A DNA stretch of 64,000 nt from Bradyrhizobium prioriisuperbiae (lineage in GTDB: Bacteria; Pseudomonadota; Alphaproteobacteria; Rhizobiales; Xanthobacteraceae): the NCBI RefSeq assembly GCF_032397745.1, contig NZ_CP135921.1:5940501-6004500 (forward strand), in the 5' to 3' direction. Positions 55,963-64,000 of the stretch are shown here, piece by piece (positions within the stretch are counted from its first letter, which is position 1; the number at the start of each line of letters is the position of its first letter). A program made the position numbers and the translations under genes. The notes under the pieces were generated by a model, which worked only from the letters and a program-made list of their open reading frames with translations, did no database searches and was not told the DNA's origin.

Positions 55963-58335
55963 ATGAATTACTTTCAGCGCTTTACGTTCCTCTTTTCGGC
56001 TCCGGTGTTCGACGCCGATGATCTTGAAGGCCTGCGCCTTCAGCAGATCATGGCGGCGATCGAACAGATGGGGTTTCAGGTCGTCAAGGCGCGACGCACC
56101 GAGGATGCGGAAATCTCGGTTCAGACCGACGCCGCCATCGGCTGCATGGTGGTCGATTGGGGCAAGAAGGGACTGGAGGGCAAGACCGCGTCCCTGATCA
56201 ACCTGATGCGGCGCCGCGGGCTGGAAATGCCGATCGTGCTGCTGGTGCGGCGCAAGCGGTTCGAGGATATCCCCGTCGAGGTGCTGGATTTCATCGACGG
56301 TTATATTTTCCTGGCCGAGGAGACCCCGGAATTCATCGCCAAGAATCTGGTCAGCCGGCTGAAGCAATATGCCGAGACATTGAAGACGCCGTTTTTCGGT
56401 GCCCTGACCGACTATGCCGAGGAGGGCAACCAGCTCTGGACCTGCCCGGGGCACAATGGCGGCATCTTCTACAGCCGCAGCCCGATCGGCCGCATCTTCA
56501 TGGAGCATCTCGGCGAAGCGGTGTTCCGCGACGACCTCGACAATTCCGTGCTCGAGCTCGGCGACCTGCTGGTCCATGAAGGGCCGGCGCTGCAGGCGCA
56601 GAAGGAAGCCGCCGCCATCTTCGGCGCCGAGAAAACGTATTTCGTCCTCAATGGCACGTCAGCCTCCAACAAGATCGTGCTCTCCGCACTCGTGGCCGAA
56701 GGCGATCTCGTGCTGTTCGACCGCAACAACCACAAGGCCGCCCATCACGGTGCGTTACTGCTCGGCGGCGGCACGCCAGTGTATCTGCCGACAGAGCGTA
56801 ATGCCTTCGGGTTGATCGGGCCGATCACGCCCGATGCGTTCGACGAGACCCGCATTCGCGAGGCGATCAAGGCCAATCCGCTGGTCAAGGATCCCGAGGC
56901 CTGGAAACGCGAACGCCCGTTCCGTGTCGCCGTCATCGAGCAGTGCACCTACGACGGCACCATCTATAATGCCCAGAGCATCCTGGAGCGGATCGGGCAT
57001 CTCTGCGACTACATCCTGTTCGACGAAGCCTGGGCCGGCTTCATGAAATTCCACCCGATCTATGCCGAACGCTTCGCCATGGGATTGCGTGGTCTCAGCG
57101 AAAATTCGCCCGGCATCATTGCCACCCAGTCGACCCACAAGCAGCTCGCGAGTTTTTCGCAGGCCTCCCAGATTCATATCAAGGATCGTCATATCAAGGG
57201 GCAGCGCCGGCGCGTCGAGCATCGGCGGTTCAACGAGAGTTTCCTGCAGCACGCCTCGACCTCGCCATTCTATCCGCTGTTCGCATCGCTGGATGTCGGC
57301 GCACAGATGATGAAGGGGCGTTCGGGCGAAGTGCTGTGGGATGACACCATCCGGCTCGGCATTGAGCTGCGCAAGAAACTGCGCGCGATCCGCCGCGAAT
57401 TCGACGAGAAGGAAGCCGATCCCGCCCGCCGCTGGTTCTTCGATCCCTTCGTGCCCGATCGGGTCGCGCTTCCCGACGTGGCGCGGGAAGGTGGCGCTCA
57501 CAACGTGCCGTGGGAGAGTCTGTCGACCGACCAGCTTGCCAGCAACGCGCGCTTCTGGGAGTTTCTGCCGGATGAAAAATGGCACGGCTTCGGACGGCTG
57601 GCACCGGGTCTCGCCATCACCGATCCCAACAAGCTGACCTTGCTGACGCCCGGGCTGGACCGGACCACGGGGGAATATGAACAGCACGGCATTCCCGCGC
57701 CGGTGGTCGCGCAGTATCTGCGCGAAAATCGCGTGGTGTGCGAAAAGAACGATCTCAACTCGCTGCTGTTCCTGCTCACGCCGGGCGTCGAATCCAGCAA
57801 GGCCGGTACGCTGGTGAGTTCGCTGGTGGCGTTCAAGCGGCAGCACGACGCCAATGCATTGCTCGAAGATGTGATGCCCGAGTTCGTCCGGCGCCGGCCT
57901 GCGCGCTATCGTGGCGTCCGGTTGCGCGATCTCTGTGCGGACATGCATGATTTCTATAGCTCGGCGAATGTCAGCGAGCTGCAGCAGGCGCAATTCCGCA
58001 GCGAGCATCTCCCCGAACCGGCAATGACGCCGCAGGAAGCGGCGCGCCATCTGACGCGCAACAATGTCGACTACCTGCCGATCGACCAGATCGCGGGACG
58101 GATCGCGACAACGCTGTTCGTGGTCTATCCACCGGGCATCGCGACCATCGTCCCGGGGGAACGTTTGACCGAACGCGCCACTCCCATGATTGCCTACCTC
58201 AAGGCCTTCGAGCGCGCCGAGAACCTGTTTCCCGGGTTCGGCGCGGAAATCCAGGGCATCTACCGCGAAGTCGAGGCCGGCGGTACAATCCGCTTTCATA
58301 CCTACGTCGTTCGTGAGACCAGTGATGGCCGCTGA
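55963..58335 (+). CDS. Orn/Lys/Arg decarboxylase, PLP-dependent (fold type I, with wing domain)
   Basis: 790 residues. The N-terminal receiver-like wing domain (about 1-135) is followed by the PLP domain with the GTSASNK cofactor loop and the Schiff-base lysine Lys393 in STHKQLASFSQAS, and a C-terminal domain with PPGIATIVPGERL. It removes CO2 from arginine, lysine or ornithine to make agmatine, cadaverine or putrescine; length and architecture fit a biodegradative-type arginine/lysine enzyme, but the substrate cannot be fixed. Its stop overlaps a GNAT gene by 11 nt. Confidence 0.9.
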   Translation: MNYFQRFTFLFSAPVFDADDLEGLRLQQIMAAIEQMGFQVVKARRTEDAEISVQTDAAIGCMVVDWGKKGLEGKTASLINLMRRRGLEMPIVLLVRRKRFEDIPVEVLDFIDGYIFLAEETPEFIAKNLVSRLKQYAETLKTPFFGALTDYAEEGNQLWTCPGHNGGIFYSRSPIGRIFMEHLGEAVFRDDLDNSVLELGDLLVHEGPALQAQKEAAAIFGAEKTYFVLNGTSASNKIVLSALVAEGDLVLFDRNNHKAAHHGALLLGGGTPVYLPTERNAFGLIGPITPDAFDETRIREAIKANPLVKDPEAWKRERPFRVAVIEQCTYDGTIYNAQSILERIGHLCDYILFDEAWAGFMKFHPIYAERFAMGLRGLSENSPGIIATQSTHKQLASFSQASQIHIKDRHIKGQRRRVEHRRFNESFLQHASTSPFYPLFASLDVGAQMMKGRSGEVLWDDTIRLGIELRKKLRAIRREFDEKEADPARRWFFDPFVPDRVALPDVAREGGAHNVPWESLSTDQLASNARFWEFLPDEKWHGFGRLAPGLAITDPNKLTLLTPGLDRTTGEYEQHGIPAPVVAQYLRENRVVCEKNDLNSLLFLLTPGVESSKAGTLVSSLVAFKRQHDANALLEDVMPEFVRRRPARYRGVRLRDLCADMHDFYSSANVSELQQAQFRSEHLPEPAMTPQEAARHLTRNNVDYLPIDQIAGRIATTLFVVYPPGIATIVPGERLTERATPMIAYLKAFERAENLFPGFGAEIQGIYREVEAGGTIRFHTYVVRETSDGR

Positions 58336-58948
58336 ACCGAGCCTTGACCTCCATGATGCGTCCACCGTGCATCCGCTGCCTCAGATCGTCATCCGTCCCT
58401 CCCGCGACGATGATGTCGATGCGATGCTGGCGATCTACCGCTATCATGTCCGTCACGGCGTCGAGCCCGGCGCCTTCCAGGTTGCGGAGATGCCACATCC
58501 GGACGACCTGAAGCAGCGGCGCAAGAACATGCGCAGCCGCCGGCTGCCGCATATCGTGGCCGAGATCGATGGCGCGGTGGTGGGTTATGCCTATGCCGTG
58601 CTATTCCGCAAACGCCCGGCGTATCGCTACACGGCCAAGCATTCGATCTATGTGCATCACGATCATCTGCGCCACGGTGTCGGACGCGCGCTGCTGCCGG
58701 CGCTGGTCGATGCCTGCGCTGCTGCGGGCTACCGGCAGTTGATCGGCTATATCGATGGCGTCAACACCGCGTCCATTCGCCTGCATGAAAGCTGCGGCTT
58801 CCGGCAGGTCGGTTACCTGCCGGCGATCGGTTACAAGTTCGGGCGCTGGGCCGACACGGTGATGATGCAGCGCTCGCTCGGCGCGGGAGACTCCACGTTA
58901 CCCGAAGCGGTGGTTCAGTTGCATCCGCCCGGGGCGGGGGACACCTAA
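58325..58948 (+). CDS. GNAT-family N-acetyltransferase (phosphinothricin acetyltransferase-like)
   Basis: 207 residues. The fold elements are clear: IRPSRDDDVDAMLAIYRYHVRHGVEPG, the strand IYVHHDHLRHGVGRALLPALVDAC carrying the acetyl-CoA loop (RHGVGRA), and NTASIRLHESCGFRQVGYL. Because it overlaps the decarboxylase gene by 11 nt, it may acetylate the polyamine formed by that enzyme (inference); the closest family name is phosphinothricin acetyltransferase. Confidence 0.85.
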   Translation: MAAEPSLDLHDASTVHPLPQIVIRPSRDDDVDAMLAIYRYHVRHGVEPGAFQVAEMPHPDDLKQRRKNMRSRRLPHIVAEIDGAVVGYAYAVLFRKRPAYRYTAKHSIYVHHDHLRHGVGRALLPALVDACAAAGYRQLIGYIDGVNTASIRLHESCGFRQVGYLPAIGYKFGRWADTVMMQRSLGAGDSTLPEAVVQLHPPGAGDT

Positions 58949-58965
58949 CTTTACCGGAGCGTATC

Positions 58966-58988
58966 CCGACGTTTGTGTCGGCTTTTTT
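58966..58988 (+). terminator. Intrinsic terminator after the GNAT gene
   Basis: Stem CCGAC/GTCGG with a 6-base loop followed by CTTTTTT, 17 nt past the stop codon of the decarboxylase-GNAT operon. Confidence 0.75.
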
Positions 58989-58990
58989 CT

Positions 58991-59079
58991 TCGTCATGGC
59001 CGCGCTTGTCGCGGCCATCTCGCTTAGGGACGCAGTGCTCTCCTTATCGGGGCCACCGGAACAAGTCCGGTGGCGACGA
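58991..59079. repeat. REP/BIME-like pair of palindromic repeats
   Basis: Two palindromes, ATGGCCGCG-CTTGT-CGCGGCCAT and CCACCGGA-ACAAG-TCCGGTGG, are each led by TCGTC in opposite orientation, making a composite 89-bp inverted element. The wording TCGTCATGGCCG..CTTGT.. is the family of REP-like repeats frequent in Bradyrhizobium and relatives (general knowledge). It sits between convergent genes, the usual location. Confidence 0.6.
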
Positions 59080-59101
59080 AAGAGAGAAACGCATCCGATC
59101 C

Positions 59102-60073
59102 TCAGTGGCCTTCCACCGGTGGCGTCCCGTGGGTGTGGAAGGACTCGATGGTCTTGAGTCCCCAGGCCTGGCCTTTCTTGCGCTCTTCTTCCGTCCACAC
59201 GATCGGCTTCCAGTCCGGTGCCAGGATCAGCCGTGCGCCGGCATTGGCGACCTCGACGCGATTGCCGCCGGGTTCATAGACATAGAGAAAGAACGTCTGC
59301 TGCACCGCGTGCTTGTGCGGCCCCGTCTCGATGTGGATGCCGTTCTCCAGGAAGATGTCGGCGGCGCGCAGGATCTCCTCGCGGCTGTCGAGCGCATAGG
59401 TGACGTGGTGGAAGCGCCCCGGCGTGCCGGAATGGTCGCGGGTGTAGGCAAAGTCATAGGTCTTGTTCGAGACCGTCAGCCACATGCCGGCTTCGGTGCC
59501 GTCGTTCAGCACGATCTGCTCGGTCAGCCGGCAGCCGAGATAATTTTCGAAGAACAGGCGATTGGCCTTGATGTCGACGGCCAGGCAGTTGAGGTGGTCG
59601 AGGCGGCGCACATTGACACCGCGGGCGGGAAAGCGCTGCGCCTGGTTTTTCAGCGCCGGCTTCAAGTCCGGCGGTGGCTGGTACCATTCGGTCTCGTAGT
59701 AGAGTTCGACGACGTGGCCGTCGGGATCGCGGCAGCGAAACGACGGGCCGTGCCCGAGATCGCCATCGGTCCAGCCGATGTCGTGGCCTGATCCCTTCAG
59801 CGCCGCCACCCGGCGCTCCAGCGCCTGCGGGCTGCGCGCGCGAAACGCCATGTGCTCCATGCCGGACGTCTTCGACGCAGTGAGCTTGAGGGTGTAGCGC
59901 TCATAATCATCCCAGGCGCGCAGATAGACCGACTCGTTCTGCCGGCCGCTGACGGTCATGCCCATCACATCGACAAAGAACTTCAGGCTCTCATCCGGCT
60001 TCGGTGTCAGCAATTCCATGTGGCCGAGATGGGCCAGATCGAGAATGGGCTCGGGAGGCGGGGTGGAGGTCAT
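59102..60073 (-). CDS. Extradiol dioxygenase, catechol 2,3-dioxygenase type (VOC)
   Basis: 323 residues, two tandem VOC domains. The iron ligands of type I extradiol enzymes are visible in the C-terminal domain: His160 (RRLDHLNC), a His at 222-223 (RFHHVTY) and Glu274 (GNRVEV). The C-terminus with KPIVWTEEERKKGQAWG and ESFHTHGTPP matches catechol 2,3-dioxygenases. It opens an aromatic ring next to two hydroxyl groups; the exact substrate is unknown. Start ATG 60073 by family look; upstream in-frame ATGs would run into the divergent promoter. Divergent from the TetR gene. Confidence 0.85.
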   Translation of the reverse strand: MTSTPPPEPILDLAHLGHMELLTPKPDESLKFFVDVMGMTVSGRQNESVYLRAWDDYERYTLKLTASKTSGMEHMAFRARSPQALERRVAALKGSGHDIGWTDGDLGHGPSFRCRDPDGHVVELYYETEWYQPPPDLKPALKNQAQRFPARGVNVRRLDHLNCLAVDIKANRLFFENYLGCRLTEQIVLNDGTEAGMWLTVSNKTYDFAYTRDHSGTPGRFHHVTYALDSREEILRAADIFLENGIHIETGPHKHAVQQTFFLYVYEPGGNRVEVANAGARLILAPDWKPIVWTEEERKKGQAWGLKTIESFHTHGTPPVEGH

Positions 60074-60137
60074 GCGCGCTCGCTTTTTGGGGCCTCGGAT
60101 AAAAGGGGCGTGGCTTATTATTGACAAGACCATATCT

Positions 60138-60155
60138 TTTGTACAAGTGTACAAA
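60138..60155. promoter_or_regulatory. Perfect palindrome, likely TetR operator
   Basis: TTTGTAC-AAGT-GTACAAA, an 18-bp perfect inverted repeat in the 104-nt gap between the dioxygenase and the TetR gene. A TTGACA at 60121 lies just before it, so bound repressor would cover the tetR promoter and lie close to the divergent one. Confidence 0.65.
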
Positions 60156-60177
60156 TCAATCTGGAGAGGAAATTTGC

Positions 60178-60873
60178 ATGGCGCGGAACCCGAACATGCG
60201 GGAAGCGATCCTGAGCGCGGCGGAATTGTTGTTTTCGACCAACGGCTACACCGCCGTGTCGATCCGCGACATCGCCCAGGAGGCTGGCGCCAATCCGGGC
60301 AGCGTGACCTACCACTTCAAGAGCAAGGACGGCCTGCTGCTGGAAATCTACAAGCGGCACTGCGGGCCGATGAACCAGCGCCGCATCGAGTTATTGGTCG
60401 CAGCCAACCAGGTCCGTGATCCGCAGAACCGGCTGGAGGCGATCGTGCGCGCTTATGTGCTGCCGGCGTTCTCCTCGCGGAGCGATCTCGCCGGCGGCGG
60501 CGCGCGGTTCACGCGGCTGCGAGCGGTGATGTCCGCCGAAGGCAATGAAGTGGTGGGGCGCATCATTGCGGAAATTTTCGACGATACGACGCAAGCGTTC
60601 ATCGCCGCCGTCCAGCAAAGTGTGCCGCATGTGCCGCGCACCACGATCATCTGGCGTTTCCAGTTCCTGCTGGGCGCGCTGTATTACACCCTGATCACGC
60701 CCGAGCGGGTGACGCGGCTGTCGCGCGGCGAAGCCGATGGCTCCGACGTGGCTTACGCCATCGAACAGCTCGTGGCCTCGACCGTTGCATCGCTGCAGGC
60801 AGACGATGTCGATGAGGAGCTCAAGCCCAAGCTTCCGAAATCCCGCGCAATGCAAAGAGCAAAGGCTGAGTGA
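60178..60873 (+). CDS. TetR-family transcriptional regulator
   Basis: 231 residues. Helix-turn-helix at about 25-48 (SIRDIAQEAGANPGSVTYHFKSKDGLL) is typical TetR. The rest is a helical ligand domain. GAGAGGA is 8 nt before the ATG; the longer in-frame start would lie in the promoter. It probably represses both itself with the downstream catabolic genes and the divergent dioxygenase, with an aromatic compound or intermediate as ligand (inference from context and palindrome). Confidence 0.9.
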   Translation: MARNPNMREAILSAAELLFSTNGYTAVSIRDIAQEAGANPGSVTYHFKSKDGLLLEIYKRHCGPMNQRRIELLVAANQVRDPQNRLEAIVRAYVLPAFSSRSDLAGGGARFTRLRAVMSAEGNEVVGRIIAEIFDDTTQAFIAAVQQSVPHVPRTTIIWRFQFLLGALYYTLITPERVTRLSRGEADGSDVAYAIEQLVASTVASLQADDVDEELKPKLPKSRAMQRAKAE

Positions 60874-60930
60874 CGGCACCGTCACCTCCCACGCGTTTTC
60901 CGATCGAACACCATCAGAACGAGACAGAGC

Positions 60931-61800
60931 ATGCTGCAGCCGACAATCCCCGGACCCGATCCCGATACGCGTACCCCCAAATTCCGGTTGCCGGCCCTGG
61001 CCTGCGATGCCCACACCCACATCTTCGGCCCGCATGCCAAATATCCCTATGCGGAGGGCAGGCCCTATACGCCGCCCGACGCGCCGCTGGAGGACTTCCG
61101 CGCCCTGCACAAGAAACTCGGCATCGGCCGTGCTGTCATCGTCAATGCCAGCGTGCACGGCACCGATAACCGCGTCGCGCTCGACGCCATTGCGGAAAGC
61201 GGCGGCACGTTCCGCGCGGTGGCCAATATCGACGGCAGCATCACCGAGCGCGACCTGCGCGACCTGCACGAGGGCGGCTTCCGCGGCTGTCGCTTCAACT
61301 TTGTCCGGCACCTCGGCGGTGTTCCCGACATGGGCGTGTTTCATCGCATCGTCGCCATGATCGCGGAGCTCGGCTGGCATGTCGACCTGCACTTCGACGC
61401 GATCGATTTGCCGGAATATGCCGAGCTGCTGGCGAAGCTGCCGGTGCGCTACACCATCGACCACATGGGGCGGGTGAAGGCATCCGATGGGCTCGACCAA
61501 CTGCCGTTCCGCACGTTGATCGACCTGATGCAGCGTGACGAGAAATGCTGGGTCAAGGTCTGCGGCTGCGAGCGGGTATCCTCGATCGGCCCGCCATTCC
61601 ATGATGCGGTGCCGTTCGCGCGCAAGATCGTCGAGACCGCGCCGGAGCGGGTGATCTGGGGCACCGATTGGCCACACCCCAATGTCAAGGCCATGCCGAA
61701 CGACGGCGACCTGGTTGATCTGATTCCGTTGTTTGCGCCGGAGCCCGCGCTGCAGCAGCAGATCCTGGTCGACAATCCGGCGCGCCTGTTCGAGTTCTGA
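60931..61800 (+). CDS. ligI: 2-pyrone-4,6-dicarboxylate hydrolase
   Basis: 289-residue amidohydrolase. The LigI active-site set is visible: His28 and His30 (DAHTHIFGP), Arg121 (RFNF) and Arg127, His178 (IDHMGR) and Asp246 (GTDWPHPN). LigI opens 2-pyrone-4,6-dicarboxylate to 4-oxalomesaconate in the protocatechuate/gallate 4,5-cleavage pathway. First catabolic gene after tetR, 57 nt downstream. Confidence 0.88.
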   Translation: MLQPTIPGPDPDTRTPKFRLPALACDAHTHIFGPHAKYPYAEGRPYTPPDAPLEDFRALHKKLGIGRAVIVNASVHGTDNRVALDAIAESGGTFRAVANIDGSITERDLRDLHEGGFRGCRFNFVRHLGGVPDMGVFHRIVAMIAELGWHVDLHFDAIDLPEYAELLAKLPVRYTIDHMGRVKASDGLDQLPFRTLIDLMQRDEKCWVKVCGCERVSSIGPPFHDAVPFARKIVETAPERVIWGTDWPHPNVKAMPNDGDLVDLIPLFAPEPALQQQILVDNPARLFEF

Positions 61801-61837
61801 AACATCAATCAAAAACGAATATGTCAGGGAGAGAGAT

Positions 61838-63145
61838 GTGAGCCTATCGATGACGGAAACGACTGCTGCGCCACGCGCCGGCAAGGCCTGGTGGAAAGAG
61901 CTCTGGGCCCAGGTCATGATCGCCATGGCGCTGGGAATCGTACTTGGCATCACGCATCCCGCCTTCGCCACGCAGATGCAGCCGTTCGGCGACGCCTTCA
62001 TCAAGGCGATCCGCATGCTGATCGCGCCGATCATCTTCTGCACCGTGGTCAACGGCATCGCGCACATGGCTGATATGGCGCGGGTCGGGCGGGTGGCGAT
62101 CAAGGCGATCATCTATTTCGAAGTCATCACCACCTTCGCGCTGATCATCGGGCTTGTGGCCGTCAATCTCTGGCAGCCCGGCGCCGGCATGAACATCGAT
62201 CCCGCGACCATCAATGCCAGTGTCATTGAGCCCTATGTCAAGCAGACCTCGGCGGTCGGCTTCGTGCCGTTCCTGATGAACATCATTCCCAACACGTTTG
62301 TTGGGGCCTTCTCCGAAGGCCACATCCTGCAGGTGCTGTTCCTGTCAGTAATGTGCGGCTTCTCCCTGATCTGGCTCGGTGAACGTGCCAAGCCGATGAC
62401 CGATGTGATCGACGTCGGCGCCAAGATGGTGTTCGGCCTGGTCAAGATCGTGATGTGGGCGGCGCCGCTGGGCGCCTTCGGCGCCATTGCCTTCACCGTC
62501 GGCAAGTTCGGCGTCGGCTCGCTGTCGTCGCTGGGCAAGCTGATCGGCGGTTTCTACGTCACCTGCATCATCTTCATCGCGCTGGTGCTTGGCCCGGTGG
62601 CCGCTTTCTGCGGCTTCAACCTGCTGAAACTGATTCGCTACATCTGGGAAGAACTGCTGGTCTGCATCGCCACCACGTCGTCGGAAACCGTGCTGCCGCG
62701 GATGCTGACCAAGCTGGAGGCGCTGGGCTGCGAGAAGAGCGTGGTCGGTCTGGTGATCCCGACCGGCTATTCCTTCAACCTTGACGGCACCTGTCTTTAT
62801 CTGGCGACCGCGTCGGTGTTCCTGGCGCAGGCCACCAACACCCATTTCGATCTCAGCCACCAGATCGGCCTGCTGCTGATCCTGCTCGTTACTTCGAAAG
62901 GGGCGGCCGGCATCGCAGGGGCGGCCTTCGTGGTGCTGGCGGCGACACTGGCTGCGGGCGGCACCATCCCGGTCGCCAGTGTGGCGCTGGTGCTCGGCGT
63001 GCACCGGCTGATGTCGCAGGCGCTGACCCCGACCAATCTGGTCGGCAATGCGGTCGCGACCATCGTGATCGCGAAGTGGGAAAATGCACTGGATACGGCG
63101 CGGATGCGGCAGGTGCTCGACGGCAAGCCCGTGCCTGCCGCGTAA
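61838..63145 (+). CDS. Dicarboxylate/cation symporter (DctA, DAACS family)
   Basis: 435 residues with the DAACS look: about eight helices and the two hairpins, TTSSETVLPRMLTKLEALG and IPTGYSFNLDGTCLYLATASVFLAQ, and TLAAGGTIPVASVALVLGVHRLMSQALTPTNLVGNAVATIVIAKWE. GTG start is used because AGGGAGAGA lies 7-8 nt before it; ATG 61850 is the alternative. Between ligI and galB it is probably a carrier for a pathway acid rather than for C4-dicarboxylates in general (inference). Confidence 0.88.
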   Translation: MSLSMTETTAAPRAGKAWWKELWAQVMIAMALGIVLGITHPAFATQMQPFGDAFIKAIRMLIAPIIFCTVVNGIAHMADMARVGRVAIKAIIYFEVITTFALIIGLVAVNLWQPGAGMNIDPATINASVIEPYVKQTSAVGFVPFLMNIIPNTFVGAFSEGHILQVLFLSVMCGFSLIWLGERAKPMTDVIDVGAKMVFGLVKIVMWAAPLGAFGAIAFTVGKFGVGSLSSLGKLIGGFYVTCIIFIALVLGPVAAFCGFNLLKLIRYIWEELLVCIATTSSETVLPRMLTKLEALGCEKSVVGLVIPTGYSFNLDGTCLYLATASVFLAQATNTHFDLSHQIGLLLILLVTSKGAAGIAGAAFVVLAATLAAGGTIPVASVALVLGVHRLMSQALTPTNLVGNAVATIVIAKWENALDTARMRQVLDGKPVPAA

Positions 63146-63199
63146 TCGGATCATGGTTTGGCCGTCACGAGCGGCCTGGGAGTAAAGAAAGGAAACATC

Positions 63200-63922
63200 A
63201 TGGCTGCTGGAAAAACCGGCCTCGTGGTCACGGCGCATCCCGGCGACTTCGTCTGGCGGGCGGGCGGCGCGATCGCGCTCCACGTCAAGAAGGGCTACCG
63301 CGTCAAGATCGTCTGTCTCTCGTTCGGTGAACGCGGCGAAAGCCAGTTCGCCTGGAAGGAGGCCGGCGCCACCCTTGAGAAGGTCAAGGCGGGCCGGCGC
63401 GACGAAGCGGAGCGGGCGGCCGCGGTGCTCGGCGCGGAGATCGAGTTCTTCGACACCGGCGATTATCCGCTGCGGCTCAAGGAAGCCCATTTCGACCGGA
63501 TGGTCGACATCTACAGAGAGACCAGTCCGTCGTTCGTGCTGACCCATGCCCTGGAAGATCCCTATAATTTCGACCATCCCAACGCGGCGCACTTCGCGCA
63601 GGAGACCCGGGTGGTCGCGCAGGCGATGGGGCACAAGCCCGGCGCGAAATACACCTATGCCGCGCCGCCGGTGTTCCTGTTTGAGCCGCACCAGCCCGAA
63701 CAGTGCAATTTCAAGCCGCAGGTCATCCTCAACATCGACGAGGTCTGGGACCTGAAGCGCAAGGCCTTCGAGGTCCTGGCTGCGCAGAAACACCTTTGGG
63801 AGTACTACACCCGTGTTGCACTCAATCGCGGTGTGCAAGGTGGTCGCAACGCCGGCACGCCGATGACCTATGGCGAAGCCTATCAGCGGCTGTTCCCGTC
63901 CGTGGTGGGAGAACTGGCATGA
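63200..63922 (+). CDS. galB: 4-oxalomesaconate hydratase (GalB, PIG-L family)
   Basis: 240 residues of the PIG-L/LmbE deacetylase fold recruited as a hydratase. His13 and Asp16 in AHPGDFVWRAGGAIAL and the His at 126/131 (DHPNAAH) are the probable zinc ligands; the HxxDFVWRAGG start is that of GalB rather than of deacetylases (AHPDDE). It hydrates 4-oxalomesaconate to 4-carboxy-4-hydroxy-2-oxoadipate. GGAA precedes the ATG; its stop overlaps the next gene by 4 nt. Confidence 0.85.
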   Translation: MAAGKTGLVVTAHPGDFVWRAGGAIALHVKKGYRVKIVCLSFGERGESQFAWKEAGATLEKVKAGRRDEAERAAAVLGAEIEFFDTGDYPLRLKEAHFDRMVDIYRETSPSFVLTHALEDPYNFDHPNAAHFAQETRVVAQAMGHKPGAKYTYAAPPVFLFEPHQPEQCNFKPQVILNIDEVWDLKRKAFEVLAAQKHLWEYYTRVALNRGVQGGRNAGTPMTYGEAYQRLFPSVVGELA

Positions 63923-64000
63923 AGACCGTGGTGGTGCGTAACATTCCGCGCGCGGACGAGGCGACGATCCAGACATTGGCCGGTGTCGGCGTGTCGACGG
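63919..64000 (+). CDS. ligK: 4-carboxy-4-hydroxy-2-oxoadipate aldolase (3' partial)
   Basis: Only the first 27 codons are in the window (MKTVVVRNIPRADEATIQTLAGVGVST), which match the start of RraA-fold CHA aldolases (LigK/GalC/ProA). The gene overlaps galB by 4 nt. The enzyme would cleave the GalB product to pyruvate and oxaloacetate. The call depends on a short stretch plus context. Confidence 0.65.
   Translation, partial: MKTVVVRNIPRADEATIQTLAGVGVST

Noticed and set aside
62345..63976. 543-codon minus-strand frame over the carrier and galB genes
   Set aside because: It covers two clear plus-strand genes and is typical of antisense frames in GC-rich DNA.

Overview
The window is high-GC alphaproteobacterial chromosome, most likely from the Bradyrhizobium/Rhodopseudomonas/Tardiphaga group (family Nitrobacteraceae). 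The case rests on the order of the ribosomal superoperon, a short-LID adenylate kinase, a C-minus type S14, two PF02530-type porins, an ATP12-type ATPase chaperone, palindromic repeats of the kind common in this family, and a CtrA-type box. The assignment is inferred from protein character, not from a search. No tRNA, rRNA, CRISPR array, insertion sequence or prophage was found.

Region 1 (1-6511) is accessory: a flavin amine-oxidase/SAM-methyltransferase fusion cut by the window edge, an exporter-type ABC half-transporter with acidic ends, a convergent FAD monooxygenase and a GNAT-like protein. It looks like a small tailoring-plus-export locus of unknown product. Region 2 (6512-7251) is a long non-coding leader. 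Region 3 (7252-26220) is the uninterrupted str-S10-spc-alpha series: rpsL-rpsG-fusA-tuf-rpsJ-rplC-rplD-rplW-rplB-rpsS-rplV-rpsC-rplP-rpmC-rpsQ-rplN-rplX-rplE-rpsN-rpsH-rplF-rplR-rpsE-rpmD-rplO-secY-adk-rpsM-rpsK-rpoA-rplQ. It ends at a clear intrinsic terminator. Adenylate kinase carries a histone-H1-like tail, and the wider gaps of the series hold perfect or near-perfect stem-loops.

Region 4 (26321-33150) has an SDR dehydrogenase, a diheme cytochrome c, a zinc-free MDR oxidoreductase and two tandem porins, each with its own terminator. Region 5 (33184-39243) holds housekeeping genes: a Do-like periplasmic protease, RarA, a TPR protein, an RluC-family pseudouridine synthase, a small proline-rich exported protein and the ATP12 chaperone. 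Region 6 (39304-46834) starts with a CtrA-type box in front of a FliK-like/FlhB-C-domain pair. It continues with a class D beta-lactamase, a DHA2 drug efflux pump, an ECF sigma factor with a SnoaL-like domain beside an ABM monooxygenase, and a divergent AraC regulator/LysE exporter pair.

Region 7 (46872-55837) is a sulfonate or organosulfur acquisition locus: three periplasmic binding proteins, one permease and one ATPase, an SfnB-like oxidoreductase, an SsuD-like FMNH2 monooxygenase and an MFS transporter. A 13-bp inverted repeat lies in its divergent control region. Region 8 (55963-58948) is an Orn/Lys/Arg decarboxylase with an overlapping GNAT gene. Region 9 (59102-64000) is an aromatic catabolism locus. 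A catechol 2,3-dioxygenase-type enzyme diverges from a TetR regulator, which is followed by ligI, a DctA-type carrier, galB and the start of a ligK/galC aldolase. These cover the lower protocatechuate/gallate 4,5-cleavage pathway; any LigAB-type dioxygenase would lie outside the window.
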